From NCBI GenBank assembly GCA_900660155.1, contig CABFPE010000053.1:884774-948773 (forward strand): 64,000 nt of DNA, written 5' to 3'. This stretch comes from Hofstenia miamia (taxonomy: Eukaryota; Xenacoelomorpha; Acoela; Hofsteniidae). This document shows positions 34,357-48,060 of the stretch, in pieces; positions within the stretch are counted from its first letter, which is position 1, and the number at the start of each line of letters is the position of its first letter. Position numbers and translations under genes: made by a program. The notes beneath the pieces are model-generated. The model searched no databases, was not told the DNA's origin, and saw nothing but the letters and a program-made list of their open reading frames with translations.

Positions 34357-36084
34357 TTATAGGGTAACCAAGGTGACTTTCGATATGAGTCTCTACCAGT
34401 TTCCTTATTTACCACATTCTGCGCCATTATCAGTGCTTCTGTTTCTCTTTTCAGTCCTGTTTTCTTTAACTACTTGTTGCTTTCTTCCCTGTCACACTTT
34501 TCTGTGTTCCTCCAGTATTCTCCATGCATTGCATTCTGCCTATACCTTGATTGTCTCTATAATTCCATCCTACTCTGGTATACCTTCTTTCCTTCACTGT
34601 CAGTTGTTATTTTCCTTAACTCCCTAGTGACCTCCAGTATGGACCCTCTAGGTTGTGCTTCTACATATTTCTTCAGCCCTAGTGCTTCTTCTTCTACAAT
34701 TTCCTTTACACTTAGCAGCCCTTTCCCTCCCTTATGCCTTGCCAAGTACAACTTATCAACATCTCCATTTAAGTTGAATGCTCTCTCTGCTGCTAGTATC
34801 TTCCTTGTCTCCCTGTCTAATTCCCTCAGCTCGTTCTTGTTCCACCTAACTTTTCCTGCCGAATATCTCAGCACTGGTATTGACCATGTATTAATTGCCT
34901 TTATACTATTTTTGCCATTTAATGCTGACTTCTGTAGTACTTTCTTTACTCTCCTCTTGTACTCTTTTCTTAACCTCGTCTTCATTTCCTCATTATCTGT
35001 TCTATATTTTTCTATCACACCTAAGTACTTGTACCCCTCTTTGACTTCCACAATCTTATCCCCACTGCTTGTCCTCAAACTATCTCCATCTATGCACTTG
35101 CCTCTGGTCATTGTCACTGTGGCACACCAAATTCCAACCCAGAATTTTTCCTTGCCTTCTCCAATGTCTCCACTTGCTTCTGAAACATCTTCCTTTATAG
35201 CATACATCTTCAGGTCGTCCATGTACCATAGGTAGCTCACTACTACCATCCACTCTGCCCACCCGCTCACCAAACACTCCTCCAGTGCTACTGCTAGTCT
35301 CTCATGAACACTTGTGAATTTCTTCAGCCAATACCCATGTACCTCATCTCTGCCTGTCGCCTTCCAGTTCTTCATCTTCTTAAGAGCTTCCTTCAGCTTT
35401 GCAATTGTGATTGCTTCTTCTTCTTGCCTGAATTCCTTCTGCATCTGCTGGCTCTCTATCTCTGGTCCCGCACTTCCCCATATATTCTCCCATAACCTTA
35501 CTGCATCCTCACCTGCTCTAGCTGTAGCCTTTTCTCCTGCATCTAGTTCATTGTAGAATCTTCCTTCTTGGGTCTCAAACTTCATTTTGCCTTTTGCTTG
35601 CTTTGCTCTTGCCCTATATTTTCTTAGTTTCTCTGCTTAAGCTCTTCTCTTGCAGTTTCTATAGTCTTCCCCTGCAACCTGTCTTGTACCGCCTTACTTG
35701 TCCTGATCTTCCCTATTTGCTGCCTAATCTTTGCCACTTTATTCTCAATTCTCCCTCCCATGCTGGTTTTCTGTCTCCCTTATCTTCATGTCATCTTTTC
35801 TTCTTCATGTCTAACCCTACATTCTTCAGCACCTCCCATACGCCTGCATACACTAACCTGTTTATCTCTGTTACGCTCTTAGCATCCATCCTTTCTAGTA
35901 CTTTGTTAACCTTTGCTGTCTCTACTGCTAACTTGCTTCTCTTAATGTCTCTTTGTACTGGCAACCTACTTCTGTCTTCTATTTTTTTCTTCATCCTTTC
36001 CTTGATTGCTGTCTCTGTTTCTACATCCGCGGTTTCTGTTGTTTCTACCACTACTACATCTGCCTCTTCATTTATCTGGGAGGG
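34357..36084 (-). mobile_element. R2/NeSL-type LINE copy, left arm
   Basis: Mirror image of 38105-39832, with identical translations; see that entry for domains. It runs toward the left window edge. Its 3' end meets ATTATAGGGTAACCAAGGTG at about 34355-34375. Confidence 0.82.
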
Positions 36085-38104
36085 GTTTCAATTATTTCAG
36101 TACAATAGTACACAGTTTGAAGTTCAAATGCATTAAATTGGAATCTATTTTGACATCCCAATGATAAAAATAAACATTAAATAATATTGTGATATAAACC
36201 AGTGTTAATAAATCATAGAAGGGATGTACACCTGATTTTTTGAATAAGAAGTGAAGGGCAAGTTCCCACGAAGTTTTCAAAAAACTAAAATAAAAATACC
36301 CTGAAAATTTTTGAGTTTACAGGAGCCTAACTTATACACACAAGTATTAAAAAATTATTATTAAAAATTATGATATTGTAAAATTGAAGGTGAAATTTAA
36401 TAAAACTAAGAATAAAAAATACAAGTGAAGTTCACTCATTCAGTGTTACTGCTACTAGTGGTTGCAAAAGTAAAATTTACTTCCTCTTATTCGGTAAAGG
36501 CTTTTCATTTAATGTATACGAGAATACATTATGTCCTATTTTGATGTTTAAATTCTGCTTTCTATCATTTTTAAAGCAAGAAGGCTCTTTTAATAAAAAA
36601 TAAAACAAAATGTGAACATTGAATTTTGCAAAGATATCAACAATCAATAAAAATATGCATTCTAGTGTGATAGGTGCCCTAAAGGTCAAACCATAACAGT
36701 AGCACAAAATATTCAGTATATTTAGACTGGTGAAGAGGAGAAAGTCATGCATGGCCTGAATTTTGAATCATTAAAATTTACTATTTCCAATGATTTCTAA
36801 ATGTTTTAAACCAATACATAGGGCTTCTTGTTGGGACTTTCTTTATGCATTAGCAATGGCTACCTTTTTGTAATTGAAATTCTAAGTTACTTATAATAAT
36901 TTATTATTACGAAGGATTACCCTATTTCTAAGAGACCAATTGATTCACAAACTATAAATTTTTAATACAAAAAATTTAGGTAGTTATATGCTGTTTGTGT
37001 TACTTTTTTAGATTTCAGGATAATATCTTTTTATGTTATTTATTTTTACATAATAATTAAATTTATATGTGTTTCTTTTATATATATATATATTAATATA
37101 TATATATATAAAAGAAACACATATAAATTTAATTATTATGTAAAAATAAATAACATAAAAAGATATTATCCTGAAATCTAAAAAAGTAACACAAACAGCA
37201 TATAACTACCTAAATTTTTTGTATTAAAAATTTATAGTTTGTGAATCAATTGGTCTCTTAGAAATAGGGTAATCCTTCGTAATAATAAATTATTATAAGT
37301 AACTTAGAATTTCAATTACAAAAAGGTAGCCATTGCTAATGCATAAAGAAAGTCCCAACAAGAAGCCCTATGTATTGGTTTAAAACATTTAGAAATCATT
37401 GGAAATAGTAAATTTTAATGATTCAAAATTCAGGCCATGCATGACTTTCTCCTCTTCACCAGTCTAAATATACTGAATATTTTGTGCTACTGTTATGGTT
37501 TGACCTTTAGGGCACCTATCACACTAGAATGCATATTTTTATTGATTGTTGATATCTTTGCAAAATTCAATGTTCACATTTTGTTTTATTTTTTATTAAA
37601 AGAGCCTTCTTGCTTTAAAAATGATAGAAAGCAGAATTTAAACATCAAAATAGGACATAATGTATTCTCGTATACATTAAATGAAAAGCCTTTACCGAAT
37701 AAGAGGAAGTAAATTTTACTTTTGCAACCACTAGTAGCAGTAACACTGAATGAGTGAACTTCACTTGTATTTTTTATTCTTAGTTTTATTAAATTTCACC
37801 TTCAATTTTACAATATCATAATTTTTAATAATAATTTTTTAATACTTGTGTGTATAAGTTAGGCTCCTGTAAACTCAAAAATTTTCAGGGTATTTTTATT
37901 TTAGTTTTTTGAAAACTTCGTGGGAACTTGCCCTTCACTTCTTATTCAAAAAATCAGGTGTACATCCCTTCTATGATTTATTAACACTGGTTTATATCAC
38001 AATATTATTTAATGTTTATTTTTATCATTGGGATGTCAAAATAGATTCCAATTTAATGCATTTGAACTTCAAACTGTGTACTATTGTACTGAAATAATTG
38101 AAAC
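36085..38104. other. palindrome centre region, no gene recognised
   Basis: Each half (36085-37094 and 37095-38104) is the reverse complement of the other. Open frames here (36477-36752 and its mirror) have no family signature. Confidence 0.6.
37078..37111. repeat. (AT)n core at the axis of the giant palindrome
   Basis: The sequence TTTTATATATATATATATTA followed by its complement sits exactly on the axis, flanked by GTTTCTTTT and AAAAGAAAC. There is no unpaired spacer beyond the AT run. Confidence 0.95.
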
Positions 38105-39832
38105 CCCTCCCAGATAAATGAAGAGGCAGATGTAGTAGTGGTAGAAACAACAGAAACCGCGGATGTAGAAACAGAGACAGCAATCAAGGAAAGGATGAAG
38201 AAAAAAATAGAAGACAGAAGTAGGTTGCCAGTACAAAGAGACATTAAGAGAAGCAAGTTAGCAGTAGAGACAGCAAAGGTTAACAAAGTACTAGAAAGGA
38301 TGGATGCTAAGAGCGTAACAGAGATAAACAGGTTAGTGTATGCAGGCGTATGGGAGGTGCTGAAGAATGTAGGGTTAGACATGAAGAAGAAAAGATGACA
38401 TGAAGATAAGGGAGACAGAAAACCAGCATGGGAGGGAGAATTGAGAATAAAGTGGCAAAGATTAGGCAGCAAATAGGGAAGATCAGGACAAGTAAGGCGG
38501 TACAAGACAGGTTGCAGGGGAAGACTATAGAAACTGCAAGAGAAGAGCTTAAGCAGAGAAACTAAGAAAATATAGGGCAAGAGCAAAGCAAGCAAAAGGC
38601 AAAATGAAGTTTGAGACCCAAGAAGGAAGATTCTACAATGAACTAGATGCAGGAGAAAAGGCTACAGCTAGAGCAGGTGAGGATGCAGTAAGGTTATGGG
38701 AGAATATATGGGGAAGTGCGGGACCAGAGATAGAGAGCCAGCAGATGCAGAAGGAATTCAGGCAAGAAGAAGAAGCAATCACAATTGCAAAGCTGAAGGA
38801 AGCTCTTAAGAAGATGAAGAACTGGAAGGCGACAGGCAGAGATGAGGTACATGGGTATTGGCTGAAGAAATTCACAAGTGTTCATGAGAGACTAGCAGTA
38901 GCACTGGAGGAGTGTTTGGTGAGCGGGTGGGCAGAGTGGATGGTAGTAGTGAGCTACCTATGGTACATGGACGACCTGAAGATGTATGCTATAAAGGAAG
39001 ATGTTTCAGAAGCAAGTGGAGACATTGGAGAAGGCAAGGAAAAATTCTGGGTTGGAATTTGGTGTGCCACAGTGACAATGACCAGAGGCAAGTGCATAGA
39101 TGGAGATAGTTTGAGGACAAGCAGTGGGGATAAGATTGTGGAAGTCAAAGAGGGGTACAAGTACTTAGGTGTGATAGAAAAATATAGAACAGATAATGAG
39201 GAAATGAAGACGAGGTTAAGAAAAGAGTACAAGAGGAGAGTAAAGAAAGTACTACAGAAGTCAGCATTAAATGGCAAAAATAGTATAAAGGCAATTAATA
39301 CATGGTCAATACCAGTGCTGAGATATTCGGCAGGAAAAGTTAGGTGGAACAAGAACGAGCTGAGGGAATTAGACAGGGAGACAAGGAAGATACTAGCAGC
39401 AGAGAGAGCATTCAACTTAAATGGAGATGTTGATAAGTTGTACTTGGCAAGGCATAAGGGAGGGAAAGGGCTGCTAAGTGTAAAGGAAATTGTAGAAGAA
39501 GAAGCACTAGGGCTGAAGAAATATGTAGAAGCACAACCTAGAGGGTCCATACTGGAGGTCACTAGGGAGTTAAGGAAAATAACAACTGACAGTGAAGGAA
39601 AGAAGGTATACCAGAGTAGGATGGAATTATAGAGACAATCAAGGTATAGGCAGAATGCAATGCATGGAGAATACTGGAGGAACACAGAAAAGTGTGACAG
39701 GGAAGAAAGCAACAAGTAGTTAAAGAAAACAGGACTGAAAAGAGAAACAGAAGCACTGATAATGGCGCAGAATGTGGTAAATAAGGAAACTGGTAGAGAC
39801 TCATATCGAAAGTCACCTTGGTTACCCTATAA
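38105..39832 (+). mobile_element. R2/NeSL-type LINE copy, right arm, internally deleted
   Basis: An upstream frame (38138-38398) has INRLVYAGVWEVLKNVG. After stops near 38399 and 38560, a 342-codon frame (38604-39632) carries KNWKATGRDEVHGYW (residues 72-86, start of the reverse-transcriptase fingers), WYMDDLKMYA (120-129, catalytic YxDD), GYKYLGVIE, SIKAINTWSIPVLRY and LYLARHKGGKGLLSVKEIVE. These last blocks are characteristic of R2/NeSL-like non-LTR elements. Only about 10 residues separate the fingers helix from YMDD, so the palm motifs between them are deleted in frame. No endonuclease or zinc-finger region was recognised. Confidence 0.83.
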
Positions 39833-39903
39833 TAACATTATATTAATAATAGTAATTATATATGTTTAATATATATCATAGTTTTATGTTTTGTAGTGTT
39901 AAG

Positions 39904-40339
39904 CAGAGTTCTCAGACCCGGCCCGATTTCGGGTCAGATCTTGGGTCAGCTTCGGGTCTCATTTCGACCCGGATGCGGGCCCAATTTCGGATCTCGGGTC
40001 CTTGGGAACAGTTTAAAATCAATATTCTCAATATTCATCAATTCAACTATTTGTTTTTTTGTTTGTTTGTTTACACTGGATATAAAATTTTGGGTAAATT
40101 TCAAACTGTTTAGCTAGTTCAAGAAAAAATCGATCTTTTTTAATTGTGTTCTACACAATTTCGGTATGGCTTCAGAAAATAATCGGGTAGCGTTCGGATC
40201 CCATTTCGAAAAAGTTTGAGCTTCGGGCCAGGTTCGGGTCTTACTAAAAAAATTCGGGTCATCTCGGGTCCAGTAAGATTGTGGTTGTTACGGGTCGGGT
40301 TTCCGGTCCAAAAGATAGACCCTATGTATGAGTACTCTG
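39904..40339. mobile_element. small hAT element, right-arm copy
   Basis: Reverse complement of 33850-34285, with the same ends and flanking 8-mers. Confidence 0.72.
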
Positions 40340-41299
40340 ATGTTAAGTGATTTATTTGATCTATTTTTATATATTTGCAAATTCTGTAATTTCTAAATTA
40401 ATTATTTGAACAAGTGTAAATTTAACGTTGCTTATATTAAACTTTTGAACTTTGCGAGAAAATTAAAATTGAATTGTAAACAAGCTACAGGTAATGATCA
40501 TGACATTATGTATAAATAAGTAGTTTAACCTGTAATGTTTTTTAATTAGAATAAACTGGGGTGGGCCCATAGCGGGCATGGACAAACATGTACGGTCACA
40601 GGCTTCTATACTACGGGCAAGGGACGTGTATACGGGCTCTGCATGAATATTTGTCGTTGTTACTCGAGGATCTATATTCTCAAAATCATTTGTTGGATGT
40701 ACATTAGGTCTATTCTATATATCTATGTATTTGTGTTTGGTGTAATATTAACCTTCACATGTAGATTTATCATAGAAATTACAAAGCAGTACATAAAATA
40801 TTACACGTAAAAATCATTGTTTTCATCAATTTTTTGCATTATTAATAATATAATACTTGTGTACATTACATTGTAACGTAAGAAGCTAACTTCAGAAGAC
40901 GAATTAATGTAATATATTTATTTTTCCATGTCATAAAATCAGTGCAGTGAAATTTTATTTTAATTATTTTCATACTGTTTGGTGTGCGGTCAATTATGGT
41001 TAGGGCCCCGATATATGTGCTTAAAAATATCCGAAAATATTCGTCGTCAAATAATGTTAGGAAATTTCGAAAACATGCTTTAAAATATGTATAAAAACTA
41101 CATTAATGAGAACAGATATTCAAGGCAAATTTTCCAAACTAATTTACAGGGGATGGATCTTCGGCATGATGGCGTGTGGAATTGGTCAACACAACTGCTC
41201 TAAAAAATCCAGTTACGTTTAGCTACCGAACGTTTTGTTTTGTTGGAATCAGAGACCAATTAGGTTTCGTGTCAAACTTTCTATAGCTATGGAGCAACC
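40340..41299. other. no gene recognised
   Basis: Mirror of 32890-33849. Confidence 0.45.
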
Positions 41300-41303
41300 T
41301 TAA

Positions 41304-43029
41304 CACTAGGATGTCCGTTATTTTGTCCTACTTTTAACGGCAACTTCGAAAGTTTTGACGAAATCTAATTTTATGTGTGCTAAGTTACATTTTTTCTTAC
41401 CAAAATGTTACTTCACTTGTTTTTTATTATATATTTTATGAATTTTTGCTTTAATTTATAAATTTATCATTTTAAAAATGTTATCTATGTTTCTATTTTA
41501 GATGTATATGGTTATTATTTATGTATTTGCGATACAATGAAAAAAAAACTTTTTATAGCAAACAGAACATATATCAATTACAAGGCATATAATGTACGTA
41601 GTATCTATACTAACACAATGCAAAAAGAAATGAAAAAACTTTATAAATAAAACATTGCAATTTCACTGGTACAATATCTAACACTTATAAATGTTAAACA
41701 CAACCTGGGCCTTGCACATCTCTTGTTTTTCTACATAGCATTTATGCTTTGTGAAGGAATTCATATTATTGAGAAATTGTTTGGTCTTTTGTAAAAACGC
41801 AATTACTCCACTTCATTCATGGGAATCGTTTCCAGGGAATATTTGAACTTGGTTCTTGTTTAAAGCAGATACTTGAATTCAATAGTGGAATGTCATGTAA
41901 ATTTTCCCAAGCAGACATTGGCCATCTCTTCATGCTAAAAGTTTGTCCTCCCAATACTGCTCCGCTCATGTTCCTTGTACCAGTTCCGTCGTCGGTACCA
42001 GACTAGCTGTACAGTACCGGACTAGTACTATCTTCAAAATCCTTACTGCACCAGGTCTTCAGTTCGATCATATTTGCTTATTCAAGCTTCTGAGCTATAT
42101 CAGAACAGTTATTTAGCGCTTCTGGGTTAATGAACTGTTGCTTTTGTGAAATAGATGCATTATTTTCCGTTTTTTTGCTTTTTGTTTTGAACGTTTTGAC
42201 GTACTGCTACCGGGTGCCCAACAGCACTGGTAATAGGATTTACGGCACTGAGACAGTACTGATAACAAGAAATTTTAAACGGTACAGTACCGGACGGGAT
42301 CTAGGCAAGATTTTTGTGGTACCACAGAACTGTACTTGATGCACATCACATGACATAAAATCTCAGCATCTCATCAACTGTATCAACATTGACTTTCTAG
42401 TCAAAATGGAAGAGAATAGAATAGGGTTTTCTTTTGATAGTATCATCACATAGTTGTTACGCATTTTTGACAGCATCAAAATATTTTTCTTTTTCTTCAC
42501 TTGTCACTTCAAAATCACAATAGAGAAGTATCCCTTTTATGCTCAGAAGTTCAACTTTTCAAACACGGAGATAGCTTTTTTGACGTTGACCGCAGAGTAC
42601 AATCCATTGCTGTATTTGATATCAGAAGAGACTTTGCCAGATCAATGATGGCATCATCTTATATCTATGTTATATTCATTGTGACGCCATGAATGCTTGC
42701 TTGTTTGAAAGACACGGAGTTACAGTGTGTTAAAATACAACATTACTGGAAGATGTTTGCCGTCAATTAGTATACTTAGATATATGTATGATTTCATGTA
42801 AATAATATTGTTTCGTCAATTAGACGAAATTGCCATTCTAAGTAAACATTTCTTTTCAAGAGAATTGTGAAAAATTTTATAGTGTTAAAATAATTAAACA
42901 TGTACATATTAAGGGTAACAATCTGAAAACGATATCACTCAATTTGGCTTCCAGGCTCCCTCATTTTGTATATGAATTTTTGAAATGAAAATGAATTTCG
43001 TCGGAAATGACGGAATGGACGTTCTAGTG
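41304..43029. mobile_element. piggyBac-like element, right-arm copy
   Basis: Reverse complement of 31160-32885, between TTAA at 41300-41303 and TTAA at 43030-43033. Confidence 0.72.
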
Positions 43030-43033
43030 TTAA

Positions 43034-44257
43034 TGGGATTCAAAAAACTGGATTTACTGTTGACCCTAATCAATCTCGCAATTCTACAATAGGCCAATAG
43101 GAATTTTCGCTGAGTTTAACGTCTTCTATTCTGCTCCGAAGGAGCAATTAAATCGAGATAATACGGTAAATAAAGCGAAGCTCATGTAGACGCCTTTAAT
43201 GCGCCTAGCCGCATCATTCGCTTTTTAACGGATCATCCATCTCGTGTAAACGGCCCTATTTACATTATCAAAATTTGTCTATCCAAATGCAGCAACATTA
43301 CCTTACTTTACTTTACTTTACTTAAGGCCTCGTACACTGCCGTAAAGCTTTACTTAAAAATCGAACAGAACGGATAGTGTAATTATAATTATCTACTTGA
43401 AACCTTACTTTACTTTACTTAAGATCTCTTACACTCGCAGTAAGTAAAATTTTTTTACCTTACTTTACTTTACTTACCGTGAGTGTACGACAATCCTAAG
43501 AGATCGTGAACTTTAGGCCTACAGAACATTTTATCCATATTTTCAAACAACTACCTCAGACCTATTACTCAATTACGGAATATTGGAATATTTTCTAATG
43601 TGATCCCTTGAAATGGTGAACACTCAACATGATTTTAACTATGCACAAGATTCAGTACAATTTAGAAAATATCAAACATCCAACTTAACCCTACAACAAA
43701 AACTTTTTCCTTAAAGTAACAAACCACGTTGTCAATAATTTTGAAGAAGTTTTCTGAAGCCTGTGAAGAAATATTGAATGTCTTTGAGATTGACACATCT
43801 ATGGGTTTGCGCACATTCATGTAATAATGTTTTGTGCTAAGAATTATTCCTGCTCCAGAATTATATGAAAACATTAACATTTTTGTAAAAAATTCAAAAT
43901 TCTAGCCATTCCTAATATTCAGATAATGAGTCTGTCTAATGGCCATGTAGACAAGAAACACCCTAAAATACTTTGGTTTTTGAAGAAAAACTGTTTGAGA
44001 TACGTTGAAGCAAAGTCAAAGATGGTCGTACCTGGACGGGATCGCGCCAGGTAGCAAATTAAAGTAGAATAAATGCAAATTCTCTACCTTATTTTGTTTT
44101 CAGATTTTAGATACTTTCATTAGTACCTGAGTTATTAACGTTTAGAAAAATCACAGATTTTGAAAAATTCCTAATGAATTTAAGGTTAATATCAAATGAG
44201 TTAAGAATTAAATGTTGCCTGCCAGAAGTGTCAAGCTCCTTAAATATTAAGAGGAAC
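43034..44257. other. no gene; CTTTACTT repeat tract
   Basis: Mirror of 29932-31155. The CTTACTTTACTTTACTT tract lies at about 43299-43480. Confidence 0.4.
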
Positions 44258-44259
44258 TA

Positions 44260-44942
44260 CACCTTTTTCCAATTAAATTGGCACAACTAACATTCAATTT
44301 GTCACAACTAACTTTTAATTTGTCACAATTGTAAATCATAAATTTAATTACTAATCTTTATTGTTTTAGGGGTATTAAAACAAAAGATTTAGCTTTTCCG
44401 CTTAATTGGAGAGATTTTTAAATTTGAACTTCGAGTTCAAAAATTAGAATGTTTTTTTAAATTAGGAATCTAACCCACTTCTCTGACAACTGTATATACA
44501 CATTGAAAACAAATTATATTTATTAATTCATATTATGTAATATATACAAATATATATTTATAAAAAAGGCATTGATATATTTATATATGAAAAAAAACTA
44601 AATAATTTTTCTTTTATACAAATGCCAAAATACACAAAAACAATTGTTGCTTGTTATTTTTGTATCAATATATGTTAAATGTTTGTCTTCTTGTTTTAAT
44701 TGAAACTTCGCAAAATTTAAAAAACCCTGCCAATTAAGCGGAAGAGATAAATCTTTTGTTTTGATACCCCATAAACAATACAGATTAGTAATTAAATTTA
44801 TGATTTACAATTGTGACAAATTATAAGTTAGTTGTGCAGATTTAAATGTTAGTTGTGCCAATTTAAATGTTAGTTGTGACAAATTAAATGTTAGTTGTGA
44901 CAATTTAAATGTTAGTTGTGCCAATTTAATTGGAAAAAGGTG
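44260..44942. mobile_element. MITE with 21-bp subterminal repeats, right-arm copy
   Basis: Reverse complement of 29247-29929; here the two-unit end comes first and the five-unit end last. Confidence 0.85.
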
Positions 44943-45228
44943 TAGATGTTCGAAATTTTATTTTATGAGAGCACTTGTAAGATACTAAAAATAATTAATC
45001 TTGAATAGCTTCGGGACTTCTAAACATTTTTTATGATTCCTTACAAAATTTATAATCTAATAACTCACAGACTAATAAAGAAATGCAAAATCAAAGGGGC
45101 ACCATAGAATAGTGAGTGTCTTCTCTGACATATAACGCTCGTTCATTAAAGTGACTCTTTACGCGGATTCTCCACATCTGATGGTTCACTAATGATGCTG
45201 TGTCTGACTTAGCTCAATGGCTTTGGGA

Positions 45229-45272
<44 letters not shown>

Positions 45273-46850
45273 AAAAGACAAAGAAATCGCCCCATTTAAA
45301 ATTCTTCAGCGACAGGAGTTGCGTTAGCACAAATATTCAACATTAAGTTCGAGCATATTCACTCAAGGCTGTTTATAATGATGATTTCTTCAAAAATATT
45401 TCAAGTGCTCGTAACTAACGAACTAAAAAAGATATCCAAAATCTGAAAAAACAACGCAATAGAGAAGTGTCTCGCCTTTCATTTGTTATATAGTTCTGCT
45501 CCGTTGGAAGTTTTTGTAGGTGCTATAATCTCTGATTTGCCCACGGTCTTTGTGCAAATTATCCTTTCAATAAAATATATGAGGTTAGGTGATAGCCCCA
45601 TTGAATTTAAAAATCATGAAGATTAAATATGGGTGAACATTTCATGGGTACAAATTCACCAATAATTTGTAGATTTCAGTACGGAATCTGGCAAAAAGAT
45701 TCTGTTATTCAAGCATTTTCTTAGTAATTTTTCAGAGTTTGCTTAAGATAACTTTGCACGGACGCTATGCGCATTGACAAAAGAGCATCACAAAGAATCT
45801 ACATTTCTAATTAGTCTTTCAATAAAAATTGATATCAACCTCATTTATAAAATTCAACAGCAGTTTCTATGAGTCAATCAAATATTGCCCATTTGACATG
45901 AGTGCAAAAATTCGTATTTTGCAAAAATATGTTAGGTTTCACTTTGGCTTTTAATTAAATTCCACAGTTTCCATTTTTGCAGTTGCGCTTCATCTCTATT
46001 TCAAACTTTTTACAATTTGTTTTTTAATGTTCCAAAAGTGTAACGAAAATTAAAAAACACACATAAAAACATAAAAATATTGCACGAAGAAATGTAGGTT
46101 TTGAAAATATTTAAGGATACACAAAAACTTAAAACATAACATGAAAAAATTTAGATTTTCGAGAAACATCGGGTTTAACGCCACTGTTGTAAACGGCATA
46201 TCAGTCAGTAATGCGATTAAAACAATTGGAAGAGAGTTAATTGCTTCTAGTTGAATTGCCTATTCTGGTGGATATATTATTTCAAATATTAAATTTGATG
46301 CTATCGGCATGTTTGAATGTCTTTTTATAAAAAATAAGTTGTTTCTAGTGTAAATACATTATAAGAAAAGATTGCATATTTCACATTAAGTAGATCTTTC
46401 ACAACAAATAAACTTTAGATATGTTGAACCTTTTCTGATAAATAAAATTGATTTCAAATGTTTTTAAAGTAAAGGACACTAAATATAGATTTACCTCAAA
46501 GTCGTACACACAGAAATAATTGCAAAAAATTTACAATAATTCATAGTCAGCCCAAAATACCTTCAATTAATTATGTAAAACACTGCGTACAACTAGAAAA
46601 ATAAAATTTTGAAATCTGAAAATTTCAAATTTACTCGCGAAAATTGCAAGAAAATTTCTTAAAAATTCTAGTGCATGTTGCATGAAGCGCTATTTTCACA
46701 CCTCGCAATTTTTTGAATAGTCTAAAATTTAAGTCGCGCTACTTATAAATTTATTTAAATTGATCTTTGAGACCCATTCTGCAATTTTTTGGAATCTACA
46801 ATAATTGTTGAAAGTTACAATATTTTATTTTTCTCTAGTTTAACATTGCA

Positions 46851-46886
<36 letters not shown>

Positions 46887-47379
46887 TTGTAATTCAGTTA
46901 TTAACATTTCTGCTTACAAATCAGGGCAAAATAAATATTGTATTTTACAATCAAATTTTAAACAAAAACCACATATTAATGTAGAGTAAATAAACTTAAA
47001 TAAATAGTTAATAATTTACAACACTATGGACGACTCAATCAAATACATGCTATCTGCGTTGAAACAGCAAAAGCAGCATGTTTAGAATAACACCGCAAAC
47101 TATGACTTTACAGCACCAATTTTACAAGTAATTCGTTTGCAAAACTGCGTTAAGTAATAGTATTTAACTTATTTTAAAAAATGTCTAACTTTTATAAATA
47201 CATACAGCAAATCTATGATATTTTTATACTGCAAAGTCCCCTATTCGTGACTACATTACTTATTATGGTCTAATGATAAATATTTTTTTATTCAAATTTT
47301 TTGAAAATCTATAACTTTATATTCAAGGTATTTAATTGGACAAAAAGCCACAACATCTAAACTTTCAACAAATTGCAAT
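44943..47379. other. no gene recognised; AT-rich
   Basis: Mirror of 26810-29246, with (AT)n near 45235-45264 and 46852-46884. Confidence 0.55.
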
Positions 47380-48060
47380 TTATAAAATAGATTTATTTCT
47401 TGTGCATTTGCTACACAACGAGAGGAAAACACTTCTAAACGTTCTTCCCATCAAAATATATAGAAAAAAATTTATTCCATTGTTAATGACATGTGCAAAA
47501 TTTTCAAACATAACAGATAGAAGATATAGCATTGAACATTTGTATCCAGCTAGATATGTGTAGTAACGAATAAACCAACACACCTGAGCAGCACCGTTAA
47601 ATATAGTAAAACTTATGGAAACTATGAATAGTAGAATTTCAACATCACTTCGTTGGGAGTTTTTTTTGTCATGAGATTTGGACATTTGTTTCCTATTTAA
47701 AATTTTCAAATAAATTAAAATGTTACATATTACAACTAAAATATTTGGTAGAATTCCTTGGCAGAATACCAGGAGCTCTAACACACCGCTGTTTTCCCAT
47801 ATGTATCTAAGAACACACGAGTCACCCTTACATCTTTCATAAGAAATGAAAACAATAGACAACATTGAAATATAAATTATATAACTAGCAAATATCATGC
47901 TTATTACTATTTTCTTTGCAAGATTTTCTTTAGAAAGAGCATTCTGGTACACAATGGGGAAATATATTGCCATGAGTCTATCACACGATATTATTACTAC
48001 TAACCAGTGTGAAATGTTTGTTGTGGACCAATCATTCATGTTGCCTAAATATTCAATCTC
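47380..48060 (-). CDS. class A GPCR exon, TM3 to C-terminus (right arm)
   Basis: A 219-codon frame runs from 48039 to 47380 and is open a little further upstream (HYDENEIEYLGN before the methionine). In the 219-residue numbering, TM3 (about 8-30) ends in SCDRLMAIYFP, the DRY box written as DRL. TM4 is at 42-65. Extracellular loop 2 has cysteines in YERCKGDSC. TM5 (86-113) is followed by a basic loop (RKQMSKSHDKKNSQR). TM6 is at 135-158. TM7 ends in NGINFFLYILMGRTFR, a variant of NPxxY plus helix 8. NxxNFFLY with this tail is common in invertebrate FMRFamide-like and related peptide receptors; the ligand cannot be inferred. TM1-TM2 must lie in an upstream exon I did not find. Confidence 0.75.
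   Translation of the reverse strand, partial: EIEYLGNMNDWSTTNISHWLVVIISCDRLMAIYFPIVYQNALSKENLAKKIVISMIFASYIIYISMLSIVFISYERCKGDSCVLRYIWENSGVLELLVFCQGILPNILVVICNILIYLKILNRKQMSKSHDKKNSQRSDVEILLFIVSISFTIFNGAAQVCWFIRYYTYLAGYKCSMLYLLSVMFENFAHVINNGINFFLYILMGRTFRSVFLSLCSKCTRNKSIL

Noticed and set aside
34474-35235. 253-codon plus-strand frame (and its mirror at 38954-39715)
   Set aside because: It is the antisense shadow of the LINE reverse-transcriptase frame on the other strand.
35594-36136. 180-codon plus-strand frame (and mirror 38053-38595)
   Set aside because: Antisense of the 5' part of the same LINE; hydrophobic composition arises from the complement of Lys/Glu-rich coding.
36477-36752. 91-codon frame near the palindrome centre, present in both arms
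   Set aside because: No family resemblance; duplication is explained by the palindrome, not by selection.
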